Shown here in pieces: positions 1 through 8,447 of a stretch of DNA of 29,966 nt. The DNA comes from Lishizhenia sp. GTDB taxonomy: Bacteria; Bacteroidota; Bacteroidia; Flavobacteriales_D; Crocinitomicaceae. The stretch's first letter is position 1. Each line of letters opens with the position of its first letter. Made by a program: the position numbers and the translations under genes. Under the pieces are notes generated by a model, which was not told the origin of the DNA, did no database searches, and was given only the letters and a program-made list of their open reading frames with translations. The DNA lies in NCBI GenBank assembly GCA_007117055.1, contig SKHH01000067.1:1-29966 (forward strand). The letters run 5' to 3'.

Positions 1-240
1 AGCCAAGCACTGCTTTCGATGCGGCAAGCGTTAGCGTAGCCAATGTTTAGTTCGAAATTGGTGAGCTAACAAGTACTGATATAAAAAAGTACTTAGTGCT
101 TCGCATTTCTCTCTACTTGAATTAATATTGTTGCTTTAGCTGTAATGAGCTTGAAACACACCTTGAATAATACTGTTTTCAAGGAAAAAAACTTACGAAT
201 TGTTATAGGCCAATGTAACTTTTTGTTTTTAATAGAATGT
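1..240. other. Noncoding 5' edge with an imperfect hairpin
   Basis: No gene start is supported here. An open frame from base 3 ends with a stop at 48-50 (last residues SVSVANV). It could be the tail of an upstream gene, but it is too short to identify. Bases 30-44 and 57-70 form an imperfect inverted repeat (GTTAGCGTAGCCAAT against ATTGGTGAGCTAAC) around a short loop, possibly the end of the upstream transcript. A second weak stem pairs AAGTAC near 70-75 with GTACTT about 90. No clear promoter for the next gene is seen. Confidence 0.35.
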
Positions 241-1161
241 ATGTTTGTTAGAATTATAGGACTATTAGTTATCGTTTTATCGACTTATGTTGCCAAAGGG
301 CAAACTGTTATCGATACATTAGAGACAGAGAAAGGTACGATGCTTATTTTTTCCGATCGTACGTGGTCATATATAGAAGACTTGAATTTTGATGGTGTGC
401 TGAATCCTTTTCTTGAAGCGTATTTGCAAAATGACAGCACCTTTGGCTTTTCTCATCCATGGAATCACGATGAATGTTACCCTTCGAAAAGATCAAACGA
501 CCTTATGCGTTTGAAAGATACGCTTTGGTTATGTACTGTAGACTCAGGGTATAATGATTTTGTTGTCCCTCATCCAGGAAAAGTAACCTCTCGGTATGGA
601 TGGAGAAAAGGCCGTTATCACAATGGTATAGATATTTCGTTGAGAACAGGAGATACAGTTGTTTCAGCATTTTCAGGAAAAGTACGTTATGCCCGTTATA
701 ATGAGGGTGGATTTGGAAATTTAGTCGTTATTAGACATTACAACGGCTTGGAAACTTTTTATGCACATTTAGATAAACACTTAGTTGTGCCTAATCAAGA
801 AGTTGTGGCAGGCACACCCATCGGATTAGGAGGTAATACAGGAAGGTCGAGAGGTTCACATTTACATTTTGAAACACGATTTTATGATGCTCCAATGGAT
901 CCAGAGGTAATTATCGATTTTGAAAAGGGAAAATTGAAAAGTGAAAACTTGTTTATACACAGTGGACTTTTTCGCCCAGGAGCTTCGGCAGCTATTACAA
1001 CCACATCAGCTTCTGGAGCGCAATATCATAAAATCCGAAGTGGGGATACATTAGGTCATATTGCACGCAAATACGGAACTTCTGTAAATACATTATGTAG
1101 ATTAAATGGAATAAAACCCACTACAACCCTGCACATTGGAAGAACTATACGTGTGAGGTAA
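241..1161 (+). CDS. Secreted M23 metallopeptidase with C-terminal LysM
   Basis: A predicted peptidoglycan endopeptidase of the LytM/M23 family. The reading frame is open back to 145, but the ATG at 241 begins a clean signal peptide (MFVRIIGLLVIVLSTYVAKGQ), so I prefer this 306-residue start. The frame upstream of it looks unlike a leader. The M23 zinc site is complete: H127 and D131 in HNGID, H176 in FYAHL, and H207/H209 in SHLHFE. Residues about 262-306 form one LysM repeat (YHKIRSGDTLGHIARKYG) that should hold the enzyme on the cell wall. It probably acts in the periplasm, in wall remodelling or cell separation. The gene converges on the ABC permease gene with only 3 bp between stops, so any terminator must lie inside the neighbour. 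Function is confident at family level; the bond cut is not known. Confidence 0.9.
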   Translation: MFVRIIGLLVIVLSTYVAKGQTVIDTLETEKGTMLIFSDRTWSYIEDLNFDGVLNPFLEAYLQNDSTFGFSHPWNHDECYPSKRSNDLMRLKDTLWLCTVDSGYNDFVVPHPGKVTSRYGWRKGRYHNGIDISLRTGDTVVSAFSGKVRYARYNEGGFGNLVVIRHYNGLETFYAHLDKHLVVPNQEVVAGTPIGLGGNTGRSRGSHLHFETRFYDAPMDPEVIIDFEKGKLKSENLFIHSGLFRPGASAAITTTSASGAQYHKIRSGDTLGHIARKYGTSVNTLCRLNGIKPTTTLHIGRTIRVR

Positions 1162-1164
1162 TTG

Positions 1165-2340
1165 TTACCTTTTTACATACACCTCTTTTTGTGCGCTCCA
1201 ATGTGTAAAAAAAGTATACAGGAATAACGCAGCAATTACCCCTAAGAAACTTACAATAGAATAACTGGTCGAAATTGAAATTCCGGCTTTTAATAATTGG
1301 TAATCTAGCATTCTTTTACTAATTAAAAACAGTGCGCTACTTGAGACTAGAAGGATAAAGAATAATCGTATAAAATACACGGATACGGCTTTTGTGATGG
1401 CTTTTGGGTGATAACCAATGCGCAATAACGTGGTAATGGTGTACTCATTTTTGGCTAAAATAAGCTGATTGTATTGTATGAATAACAATCCAGAAAGTCC
1501 AATAACAAAACACGCAACACCCAGGAGTACAGAAAATAGAAGTGTGGCAATGCTTTTTAATTTCCCAACAATCATTTCACTTTCTTTGCCCTCTAAGGAC
1601 CTCTCTTTCATAAGTTGTTCAAATTCCCCAAAAGTCCCGTCTTTCAGGTTAACCATTACTTGCGTTATTTTTGCTTCTCCTCCTGTTGAGAAATGCATGT
1701 TGCCATATTCCATAAATGAATCGGGAACAAGAATTGAAGATACTTGACTGGTGAAGCCTATGATTTTCACTTTTTTCCACGCTTTGTTTTCGTCATTATA
1801 TAACGTAAACTTGAATCCAATTGATTTAGCTAAATCTTCTGAAACTTGAGGGATTCCTTTGGCACTGGCAAAAGTATTTAACATTACTAAAAAATCCCTG
1901 GGAAGTATGATTGGGACATGCTCATCGTCTTCATTCCAGTTCCAGTTTTCGTCCACGATGTTCAGAAAATCAGAGGGGATAGCTTGCACAAAAATATCTG
2001 AACGAAAATAGGGGACAAGCTCACTGTCTGTTTGTAAGGATACACCAAAATTATTGTTTTTAATTGGAGCGACCTCAGTAATATACCCCTGCTTTTGAAG
2101 GTAGTTGATTTCGGATGAGCTAAAGTTATTCTTACTGAGTGCCGTACTACTAAAGTTGGTGACTTTTTTTTGTACAATTAAAGCATTCCGTTGCAATGAT
2201 TCTTCACCATCTCCAAATTCTATGATTCGAATTAAATAATGGAAGGAAAGCTGCAAAAACAATAAACCTAAGAGTGCTCCGAAAAACGCAATAATTAACT
2301 GTAGTTTGTTTTGATGTTCAAAAAGTATTTTCCGTATCAT
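1165..2340 (-). CDS. FtsX-like ABC transporter permease
   Basis: A membrane protein with the MacB/FtsX plan. It has one N-terminal transmembrane helix (about residues 13-38), a large extracytoplasmic region, and three C-terminal helices (LLFSVLLGVACFVIGLSGLL, then IRLFFILLVSSSALFLI, then IVSFLGVIAALFLYTFF). The frame extends to 2391, which would overlap the upstream ATPase gene by 41 bp. The ATG at 2340 leaves a 10-bp gap after the ATPase stop and starts MIRKILFEHQ, so I chose this 391-residue form. It is the membrane partner of the ATPase just upstream. The substrate is unknown. Members of this superfamily act as mechanotransmitters or lipoprotein/peptide exporters rather than classical importers. 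No adaptor gene is adjacent. Confidence 0.82.
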   Translation of the reverse strand: MIRKILFEHQNKLQLIIAFFGALLGLLFLQLSFHYLIRIIEFGDGEESLQRNALIVQKKVTNFSSTALSKNNFSSSEINYLQKQGYITEVAPIKNNNFGVSLQTDSELVPYFRSDIFVQAIPSDFLNIVDENWNWNEDDEHVPIILPRDFLVMLNTFASAKGIPQVSEDLAKSIGFKFTLYNDENKAWKKVKIIGFTSQVSSILVPDSFMEYGNMHFSTGGEAKITQVMVNLKDGTFGEFEQLMKERSLEGKESEMIVGKLKSIATLLFSVLLGVACFVIGLSGLLFIQYNQLILAKNEYTITTLLRIGYHPKAITKAVSVYFIRLFFILLVSSSALFLISKRMLDYQLLKAGISISTSYSIVSFLGVIAALFLYTFFTHWSAQKEVYVKR

Positions 2341-2350
2341 AATGTGCGTT

Positions 2351-2992
2351 TTATAAAAAAAGTTCTTTCGATGGGTGTAATGCCGAATCATGATCTAACG
2401 TGGTAATAATATACCCTCCTTGATTTGCAGTGCAATTTTTTTCAATGAGGTCAAGCGCCAATTGTGCATTGTGATTATCCAGGTGACTGAATGGCTCGTC
2501 TAGAATAATCCACTGAAAAGGTTGCGCCAATGAACGAATGATTGCAATGCGTTGCTGCTGCCCCATGGATAAGTGAGCTACTTTTTCATTCCATTTATTT
2601 TCAAGTCCTAAAAAGGCTAACTCCTCACGAAGCATTGTTTCTGATTTATGTTGGGTTAATTTATTTTTTAAAGTCAGATTTTCGTTTACGGTTAAATCTT
2701 GGAAGAGCTGTAAGTCTTGAAAAACAAATGAGAGGACTGATTTTCTCAAAAGCGTCCATTTTTCTAAGGAGTAAGATCGGGTATTTTCATTGTCCAAAAT
2801 AATATTTCCATCATAGTCGTTTCGAATACCAGCTAATAAATGAGTAAATGTTGTTTTTCCTTTTCCACTGGTGGCATTTAGCACAACTCGCTCTTCTTTG
2901 TTCAGGGAGAAATTATTATTCCAGATACTATTGTCTTGAAATGAGACTTCCTTTAAGGGGTGTGGTACAACTGATTCAAAACGGATATTCAT
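2351..2992 (-). CDS. ABC transporter ATP-binding protein
   Basis: A 213-residue stand-alone nucleotide-binding domain. The P-loop reads NATSGKGKTTF, so alanine replaces the first glycine of the usual GxxGxGK(S/T) pattern. The ABC signature is LSMGQQQRIAIIRSLA, Walker B is WIILDEP with D-loop SHLD, and the switch histidine lies in TTLDHD. The ATPase is therefore expected to be active. Size and motifs fit the LolD/MacB/FtsE group, which pairs with FtsX-like permeases such as the one encoded 10 bp downstream. The two genes form an operon, perhaps with the Lrp-type regulator 60 bp upstream on the same strand. Substrate is unknown. Confidence 0.88.
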   Translation of the reverse strand: MNIRFESVVPHPLKEVSFQDNSIWNNNFSLNKEERVVLNATSGKGKTTFTHLLAGIRNDYDGNIILDNENTRSYSLEKWTLLRKSVLSFVFQDLQLFQDLTVNENLTLKNKLTQHKSETMLREELAFLGLENKWNEKVAHLSMGQQQRIAIIRSLAQPFQWIILDEPFSHLDNHNAQLALDLIEKNCTANQGGYIITTLDHDSALHPSKELFL

Positions 2993-3052
2993 AATGTATG
3001 TTGTTTTATTAACGAAAACTTATATTCAATAATTATTCCAATTTTTAAACCA

Positions 3053-3514
3053 TTAAATTTTAGGTTGAAATGATTTTTTAACTTCATTGAGAACAAAGGT
3101 ACTTTTAATTTGACTTACATTTTTTAATGCAGCTAATTTACCTGAGGAAAATTGATGATAAGCTTCGAGGTCTTTTACCATTACTTTTAATAAAAAGTCG
3201 TTTGCTCCCCCCATGAGGTAACACTCGAGTACTTCTGGGATTTCCATGATGTTTTTTTTGAACTCTTCGATCTCTCCCAATTTTTGAACCTCTAGGGAAA
3301 CAGAGCAAAAAACAATCATAGAATTTTCTAGTTTCTTATGATTAATGACGGCTATATAGCGTTCGATTATTGAGCTTTCTTCGAGTCGTTTAATTCGCTC
3401 GTAAATGGGAGTTTTTGATAAATTTAGTTTACTTGCAATTGTTTTAATACTTGTTTTTGCATTTTCTTGAAGTATATTGAGAATTGCTTTGTCGGTATCA
3501 TCTAACTTGATCAT
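3053..3514 (-). CDS. Lrp/AsnC family transcriptional regulator
   Basis: A 153-residue Lrp/AsnC protein. The N-terminal helix-turn-helix (about residues 4-60) starts LDDTDKAILNILQENAKTS and contains IASKLNLSKTPIYERIKRLE, the typical recognition-helix region. Residues about 65-150 form the RAM effector-binding and oligomerisation domain, including the glycine-rich YLMGGANDFLLKV segment. Such proteins sense amino acids and bind AT-rich operators. The gene is divergent from the PLP enzyme at 3777. The same arrangement is known for mdeR (Lrp type) and mdeA in Pseudomonas putida, so control of that enzyme, and self-control, through the shared 262-bp gap is a reasonable inference. A TATTTTTG motif (complement of 3558-3565) could be its -7 element. 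Confidence 0.92.
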   Translation of the reverse strand: MIKLDDTDKAILNILQENAKTSIKTIASKLNLSKTPIYERIKRLEESSIIERYIAVINHKKLENSMIVFCSVSLEVQKLGEIEEFKKNIMEIPEVLECYLMGGANDFLLKVMVKDLEAYHQFSSGKLAALKNVSQIKSTFVLNEVKKSFQPKI

Positions 3515-3776
3515 GGGAAATATTCCTGTTTTTAATTGAATATGATATATATTCAGTCAAAAATAATAAATATATGTTTTGATTCGGGAAAATTAACTGT
3601 TTATATGAGATGTGATAGTTGTATCTTCTGTATAACGTATATTTGTTAGTAAATTGTAATGATTTTTTTTGATAAAAGTACTAGGTGTTCGGTTCATTCC
3701 GTTAAAACTCAGTCCGAATCTTGTATGACTGGGGTTAAAGAGTAAAAATGTAAGTTAAAATTAAATTAAAAATAAT
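3515..3776. promoter_or_regulatory. Divergent regulatory region, Lrp gene / PLP enzyme
   Basis: A 262-bp, very AT-rich divergent gap. On the minus strand, TATTTTTG (3558-3565) fits the Bacteroidetes -7 pattern TAnnTTTG for the Lrp gene. On the plus strand, TATATTTG (3638-3645), preceded by GTTG at 3618-3621 with a 16-bp spacer, is a weaker candidate promoter for the enzyme gene. The resulting leader of roughly 125 nt contains a possible hairpin, AACTCAGTC (3706-3714) with GACTGGGGTT (3727-3736), nine pairs with one bulge and one G-T. No known riboswitch class is recognisable. Lrp sites are degenerate, so none can be assigned. Confidence 0.4.
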
Positions 3777-5024
3777 ATGAGTAATAATTTTAAGCCAGAG
3801 AGTTTGATGATGACCTATGGTTACAAACCAGAGTTATCAGAGGGAGCTATAAAATGTCCTATTTTTCAAACTTCTACCTTTGTTTTTAAGACCGCAGAAG
3901 AAGGAAAAGCCTTTTTTGAAGTCGCTTATGGTTTGCGAGAAAAAGAGCAAGACGAACAGTTGGGATTGATTTACAGTAGAATCAATAACCCTAATTTGGA
4001 GATTTTAGAAAATCGACTGTCGCTTTGGGATGACGCTGATGATACGGCTGTTTTTGAGAGCGGAATGGCCGCCATAAGTACGGTATTGTTGGAGTTCTTG
4101 AAACCTGGTGATTTGATTTTGTATTCTTCACCAACTTACGGAGGTACAGATCATTTTATTCAGCATTTTTTGCCAACTATTGGTGTTGATTTTGCTTTTT
4201 TTCATCCAGATGATTCTAAAGAAGATATTCGTGAGATCATCAAAAAAACAGGAAAATCAGAAAAATTAGCGATGATTTATATAGAAACTCCTGCGAATCC
4301 AACCAATACACTTATTGATATTCAAATGTGTAGAGCGTTAGCAGATGAATTTTCGACTGATGAAAACCCTACTTATCTATGCGTAGATAATACCTATATG
4401 GGGCCAGTATGGTCTTCTCCACTGAAATTGGGAGCTGATTTAGTTGTGTACTCAGCGACAAAATACATCGGTGGTCATAGTGATCTTATTGCTGGTGCGG
4501 TTATGGCAAAAGCCGATTTAATGCAACGTGTAAAAGTGTTACGCACATTTTTAGGGAACATGGTTTCACCACATACTGCTTGGCTTTTATTGCGTAGTTT
4601 GGAAACCTTAAAAGTACGCATGGACAAACAATCGTTAAACGCTCAAGAAGTTGCAAAACATTTGAGTTTACATCCGAAAATTGAAAAAGTCCATTATTTA
4701 GGTTTAATTCCAGAGGGGACTCCAGAACATGAAGTATATAAAAGACAGTACACTTCTCCTGGAGCCATGATTTCCTTTGATATTAAAGGCGGCGAAAAAT
4801 CGGCATTCAAATTTTTGAATCAACTTAAATTAATCAAGTTAGCTGTAAGCTTGGGAAGTACTGAAAGTTTGGCTCAGCATCCAGCAACGATGACGCATTG
4901 TGGATTAGATCCGGAGCAACGCGAAAGAATGGGCGTAACAGAAAACTTAGTTCGAGTTTCTATCGGAGTGGAAGATGCTAAAGATATCATCTGGGATATT
5001 GATCAAGCCTTGGAAAAGGTGTGA
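3777..5024 (+). CDS. PLP-dependent Cys/Met metabolism enzyme (gamma-lyase/gamma-synthase family)
   Basis: A 415-residue fold-type I PLP enzyme of the cystathionine gamma-synthase / gamma-lyase / methionine gamma-lyase family. The Schiff-base lysine is K229 in VVYSATKYIGGHSD. The phosphate-binding Tyr and Arg are in YSRINNPNLE. The SPTYGGT motif (Y121) provides the stacking tyrosine, and D203 in CVDNTYMGP is the expected PLP-pyridine aspartate. Methionine gamma-lyases typically have YGCT here with an active-site cysteine. This protein has glycine (G123), as cystathionine gamma-lyases and synthases do, so the exact reaction is uncertain. The divergent Lrp regulator suggests amino-acid-responsive control, possibly sulfur amino acid breakdown. 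A strong terminator follows, so the gene is probably monocistronic. Confidence 0.85.
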   Translation: MSNNFKPESLMMTYGYKPELSEGAIKCPIFQTSTFVFKTAEEGKAFFEVAYGLREKEQDEQLGLIYSRINNPNLEILENRLSLWDDADDTAVFESGMAAISTVLLEFLKPGDLILYSSPTYGGTDHFIQHFLPTIGVDFAFFHPDDSKEDIREIIKKTGKSEKLAMIYIETPANPTNTLIDIQMCRALADEFSTDENPTYLCVDNTYMGPVWSSPLKLGADLVVYSATKYIGGHSDLIAGAVMAKADLMQRVKVLRTFLGNMVSPHTAWLLLRSLETLKVRMDKQSLNAQEVAKHLSLHPKIEKVHYLGLIPEGTPEHEVYKRQYTSPGAMISFDIKGGEKSAFKFLNQLKLIKLAVSLGSTESLAQHPATMTHCGLDPEQRERMGVTENLVRVSIGVEDAKDIIWDIDQALEKV

Positions 5025-5053
5025 TATAGATCTAAAATTTCACTAAAGAAATT

Positions 5054-5103
5054 AAATCCCTTAGAAGCATGAATAAAACCATGGATTTCTAAGGGATTTT
5101 TTA
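5054..5103 (+). terminator. Rho-independent terminator after the PLP enzyme
   Basis: A perfect 13-bp stem, AAATCCCTTAGAA (5054-5066) with TTCTAAGGGATTT (5087-5099), encloses a 20-nt loop and runs into a T tract at 5097-5102. It lies 30 bp beyond the stop codon. The A-rich left flank is short, so it serves mainly the plus strand, though it could also help stop leftward transcripts from the vWD gene. Confidence 0.85.
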
Positions 5104-5142
5104 TTTCGAATTATCTTAAAAAATCATTTTAAATGAGTTTTA

Positions 5143-6621
5143 TCACCTACCGCCCCTTGGTGGAGTAGGTGTAGTTGTGGGTGTACGAACCGCACCTCCA
5201 TTATTTCCGTTATTGGTTGGTGTTCTTACTCCTGTTCCTGGGTTTGTTGGATTTCCAGCTGGTGGGATAAGAACTCCCCCTCGTCGCATTCTTCTATTTC
5301 TGTTGGGTGGAGAAGTACGATTTGGAGTTGGTGTTACTTGTTCATTTTCTGGTAGCCCCGGTTCTTTTTGTTCGTTTGGCGCTACATAATCTACGGTACG
5401 TATTGGCTCCAAACCAACGTAACCATAATCGTATACACATCCTACTAAGTCTTCCTCTTCGATTCCAGCAGCCTTGCATTGCTCAAGACCTTCCTCAATT
5501 TGCTCATCAGTTAATTCGTCTAATGTGAGGTACACTTCTGGATACCTGATTTCTGGGAGCAATATCCCCATTGGTCTTTCAAAGAAAGAAATCGAGTCAT
5601 CTACCAAAAATTGATCACCAAATTCTCGAGAAATAAAGTCTGCTCGGTCATGATTTGTTTGTCGTATTGACGGGTCTCTTCGATTTGGACCAAATACATC
5701 ATTAAAATCCACAGATACAGGAAAGTGAGTACGTATAGAGCGTCTTCTATTATTTTCATCAGAAGCTACAATATCCGTATCCGCCTCTCCGTCAGAGTTT
5801 CCTAGAAGTCCTCTAGTTTCGTTACAACTTGGTGAAAAAACATCAATGTCGAGTAAGGGGGATTGCTGGAAAGTACGGGTGGTAATTTGTACTTGCTCCC
5901 CTGTGGGCGCATCTAATAAAAAGCGTAGGTTTTCATATTTTAGAACAGCTCCTCCAGAAAGAAAAACGGGTGATGATTTGTCTTCCCATATTTTACCATT
6001 AATACGAATGGGTTGGTCTGTAAGCTCATCGGGAAAGTTTTGGGCATAATAGGAAACTACATCTCCGTTGGTATAAATTACGGCAGCTCCATTAACAGAT
6101 ATATTTTCATTATGTCTCACTTGCTGCGTTTGGATTTCAAAACGATTGGCTTCAGTTTTCGTTAAAGAGTATTCTCCAGCGGTCTGAAAATCATATCGCT
6201 CTCCGTCAAATGTAGTCATGTGTGGATCTCCATTTGATCTTCCTCTGTTTACAGAACAATCCGTGAGATGAATCAATCGATTAAACTCTTCCCAGAAATA
6301 GGCATCGTTTTCTTCGCCTAATATTTCTTTTTCTCTTTCAAGTGCAATTTCTGTTGCACGAAGAACACGTGTTTTTCGTTGGTCTGAAAACTCACTTAAA
6401 TACTGAAAAATGGTTTTGTCTGCACCTGATGGTCGCTCAGGTAATTCTTCTGAAACAATAAAAGAGGACATACTATCAAACAACCAGTCTCCTTTTTCAT
6501 TATTCCACGATTGAAATATTTCACGTACATGGCTGTTTTCTATTTTTCGCAGTGGTTGTTCTGCATGAGAAAAAGTGATACAAGTTAATATGGACAGGGT
6601 AAAAAGAAAGAAATTTTTCAT
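5143..6621 (-). CDS. Secreted von Willebrand factor type D domain protein
   Basis: A 492-residue exported protein. Residues 1-20 (MKNFFLFTLSILTCITFSHA) are a signal peptide. Residues about 21-118 are charged and probably helical. A von Willebrand type D domain follows at about 129-285. It opens with NGDPHMTTFDGERYDFQTAG, the typical GDPHxxTFDG start, and ends with TRGLLGNSDGEADTD, the typical GLxGN(N/S)DG end. Only C122 and C266 are positioned to form a disulfide near the domain. The last 80 residues are low complexity, rich in Pro, Thr, Asn, Gly and Arg (for example NRNRRMRRGG and RTPTTTPTPPRGGR). I see no T9SS sorting domain. The role may be adhesive or structural, but no specific function can be claimed. 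It is the last leftward gene after pckA and is separated from it by a terminator. Confidence 0.75.
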   Translation of the reverse strand: MKNFFLFTLSILTCITFSHAEQPLRKIENSHVREIFQSWNNEKGDWLFDSMSSFIVSEELPERPSGADKTIFQYLSEFSDQRKTRVLRATEIALEREKEILGEENDAYFWEEFNRLIHLTDCSVNRGRSNGDPHMTTFDGERYDFQTAGEYSLTKTEANRFEIQTQQVRHNENISVNGAAVIYTNGDVVSYYAQNFPDELTDQPIRINGKIWEDKSSPVFLSGGAVLKYENLRFLLDAPTGEQVQITTRTFQQSPLLDIDVFSPSCNETRGLLGNSDGEADTDIVASDENNRRRSIRTHFPVSVDFNDVFGPNRRDPSIRQTNHDRADFISREFGDQFLVDDSISFFERPMGILLPEIRYPEVYLTLDELTDEQIEEGLEQCKAAGIEEEDLVGCVYDYGYVGLEPIRTVDYVAPNEQKEPGLPENEQVTPTPNRTSPPNRNRRMRRGGVLIPPAGNPTNPGTGVRTPTNNGNNGGAVRTPTTTPTPPRGGR

Positions 6622-6664
6622 AATTATTGTATTTCGTGAGTTTGTCAGGGCTCAAATTGCATAC

Positions 6665-6695
6665 CAAAAAAGCCACTCCTGTTAAAGAGTGGCTT
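6665..6695 (-). terminator. Rho-independent terminator of pckA
   Basis: A perfect 9-bp stem, AAGCCACTC (6670-6678) with GAGTGGCTT (6687-6695), has an 8-nt loop. Reading leftward, the stem is followed by TTTTTT (complement of 6665-6670). It starts about 20 bp past the pckA stop, and the downstream vWD gene begins 44 bp later. Confidence 0.85.
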
Positions 6696-6716
6696 GAATT
6701 TAACAAAAAATATGAA

Positions 6717-8327
6717 CTACACCAAAACTTTTGGCGCAGCATTTAATATTTCTTCATTGGCATGATCTTCGAATTGCTTAAAGTTTTTAACAAACTCTGC
6801 TGCTAATTCATTTGCTTTCTTGTCAAAAGCGTCTTTATCATCCCATGTGTTTTTAGGATTTAAAATTTCGTCTGGAACATTCGGACAAGTTGTTGGCATA
6901 GCCAATCCAAACACTTCGTTTTTAGTGTACATTACATCGTTTAAAGAACCGTCTAATGCTGATGTGATCATAGCTCTCGTGTACTTGAGACTCATTCTGT
7001 TACCAACACCATACGAACCACCTGTCCAACCGGTATTTACAAGCCAAACATTTACTTTATTATTGTCTAGTTTTTCTCCAAGCATTTCTGCGTATTTCGT
7101 TGGGTGCAATGGAAGAAATGGAGCGCCAAAACACGCTGAAAATACGGTTTGTGGTTCAGTAATACCTGCTTCTGTACCAGCAACTTTTGCGGTATATCCA
7201 GAAATAAAGTGATACATGGCTTGACCTTTCGTCAATTTAGAAATGGGAGGTAATACCCCAAATGCATCACACGTCAAGAAAAAGATATTTTTAGGAGAAC
7301 CACCCACAGATGGAACCATAATATTATCTATATGGTGAATTGGGTAAGAAACTCTTGTGTTTTGAGTAATGCTATCGTCTTCATAATTTGGTTGTGAAGA
7401 GTTTGGGTGGAAACCAATATTCTCTAAAATAGCACCAAACTTAATTGCATTATAAATTTGGGGCTCTTTTTCTTCTGATAAGTCAATGGTTTTTGCATAA
7501 CATCCTCCTTCAAAATTAAAAATACCGTTAGGACTCCATCCATGTTCGTCATCACCAATTAGTCTTCGATTTGGGTCAGATGATAAAGTTGTTTTTCCAG
7601 TACCAGATAATCCAAAGAAAACAGCAGTATCTCCATTACTTCCAATATTTGCTGAACAATGCATAGAAAGCACATTTTTTTCATGCGGTAAAATGTAGTT
7701 TAATACACTGAAAATTCCTTTTTTAATTTCACCTGTGTATCCTGTACCACCAATGATGATCATTTTTTCAGTGAAATTAATGACAGCAAAATTGTGTTGT
7801 CTGGTTTGATCTAACTCTGGGTTAGCGAAAAAATTAGGAGCACATACAATATGCCATTCAGGATTAAAGTTTTCGATCTCCTCATCTGTTGGGCGCAAAA
7901 ACATATTGTTTGCAAACATGTTTGACCAAGGGAGCTCTGTTACCACACGAATGTTTAATCTGAAATCATCATCGGCACAAGCATAAGCATCTCTAACGTA
8001 AACGTCTTTACCTGTTAGGTATGCCTTCATTCTATTAAATAATGAAGCGAATGCATCAGGCGCAAATTTCTTATTGATATTTCCCCACCAAACGGTGTTT
8101 TCTGTTTGATCGTCACAGACAATAAAGCGATCTTGCGGTGAGCGTCCAGTAAACTCTCCCGTTTCAATTGCTAACGCTCCGGTATCTGTTAGCAAACCTT
8201 GCCCTAAAAGGATGGTGTCTTCAACTAATTCTGCTGGGGTTAAGTTCCAGTATACATTACCTAAGTTTTCTAGCCCTACAGCTTCTTTCAAATTGGTATT
8301 CGAACCTCTCTTACCAAATTCGTTCAT
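6717..8327 (-). CDS. pckA: Phosphoenolpyruvate carboxykinase (ATP)
   Basis: A full-length, 536-residue ATP-dependent PEP carboxykinase. It interconverts oxaloacetate plus ATP with PEP, CO2 and ADP, and is the entry to gluconeogenesis in the cytosol. The kinase-1a P-loop GLSGTGKTTLSSDPNRRLIG and the following metal-binding DDEHGW are intact. Other family signatures are visible: EFTGRSPQDRFIV near residue 57, the oxaloacetate-binding region ending in GTGYTGEIKKGIF, and FFLTCDAFGVLPPISKLT. The start MNEFGKRGSN has a TAACTTTG motif about 37 bp upstream. A terminator lies directly downstream, so the gene appears to be transcribed alone. Its neighbours give no further pathway context. Confidence 0.97.
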   Translation of the reverse strand: MNEFGKRGSNTNLKEAVGLENLGNVYWNLTPAELVEDTILLGQGLLTDTGALAIETGEFTGRSPQDRFIVCDDQTENTVWWGNINKKFAPDAFASLFNRMKAYLTGKDVYVRDAYACADDDFRLNIRVVTELPWSNMFANNMFLRPTDEEIENFNPEWHIVCAPNFFANPELDQTRQHNFAVINFTEKMIIIGGTGYTGEIKKGIFSVLNYILPHEKNVLSMHCSANIGSNGDTAVFFGLSGTGKTTLSSDPNRRLIGDDEHGWSPNGIFNFEGGCYAKTIDLSEEKEPQIYNAIKFGAILENIGFHPNSSQPNYEDDSITQNTRVSYPIHHIDNIMVPSVGGSPKNIFFLTCDAFGVLPPISKLTKGQAMYHFISGYTAKVAGTEAGITEPQTVFSACFGAPFLPLHPTKYAEMLGEKLDNNKVNVWLVNTGWTGGSYGVGNRMSLKYTRAMITSALDGSLNDVMYTKNEVFGLAMPTTCPNVPDEILNPKNTWDDKDAFDKKANELAAEFVKNFKQFEDHANEEILNAAPKVLV

Positions 8328-8363
8328 ATAAATTAATTTTTGTTGCTATTGCTTATATTAATA

Positions 8364-8371
8364 CAAAGTTA
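8364..8371 (-). promoter_or_regulatory. Candidate -7 promoter element for pckA
   Basis: Read leftward this is TAACTTTG, an exact match to the Bacteroidetes -7 consensus TAnnTTTG. It would place the transcript start about 30 nt before the pckA ATG at 8327. No convincing TTTG -33 element is found at the expected distance, so confidence is moderate. Confidence 0.4.
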
Positions 8372-8447
8372 ACGCTAATCGTCCAGTTTCCTTTTTTTAA
8401 TCTGTATAATTTTCAACAATTTCTTTGAGCCAGTGTTGAAATCGATT

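Noticed and set aside
145..240. Longer N-terminus for the M23 peptidase from the ATG at 145
   Set aside because: The extra 32 residues do not resemble a leader, while the ATG at 241 begins a clean signal peptide.
3652..3776. A SAM-type riboswitch in the leader of the PLP enzyme
   Set aside because: A short hairpin is present, but the conserved cores of the known SAM classes are not visible.
6820..7212. 130-residue plus-strand frame inside pckA
   Set aside because: It is antisense to the conserved PEP carboxykinase frame and its product has no recognisable features.
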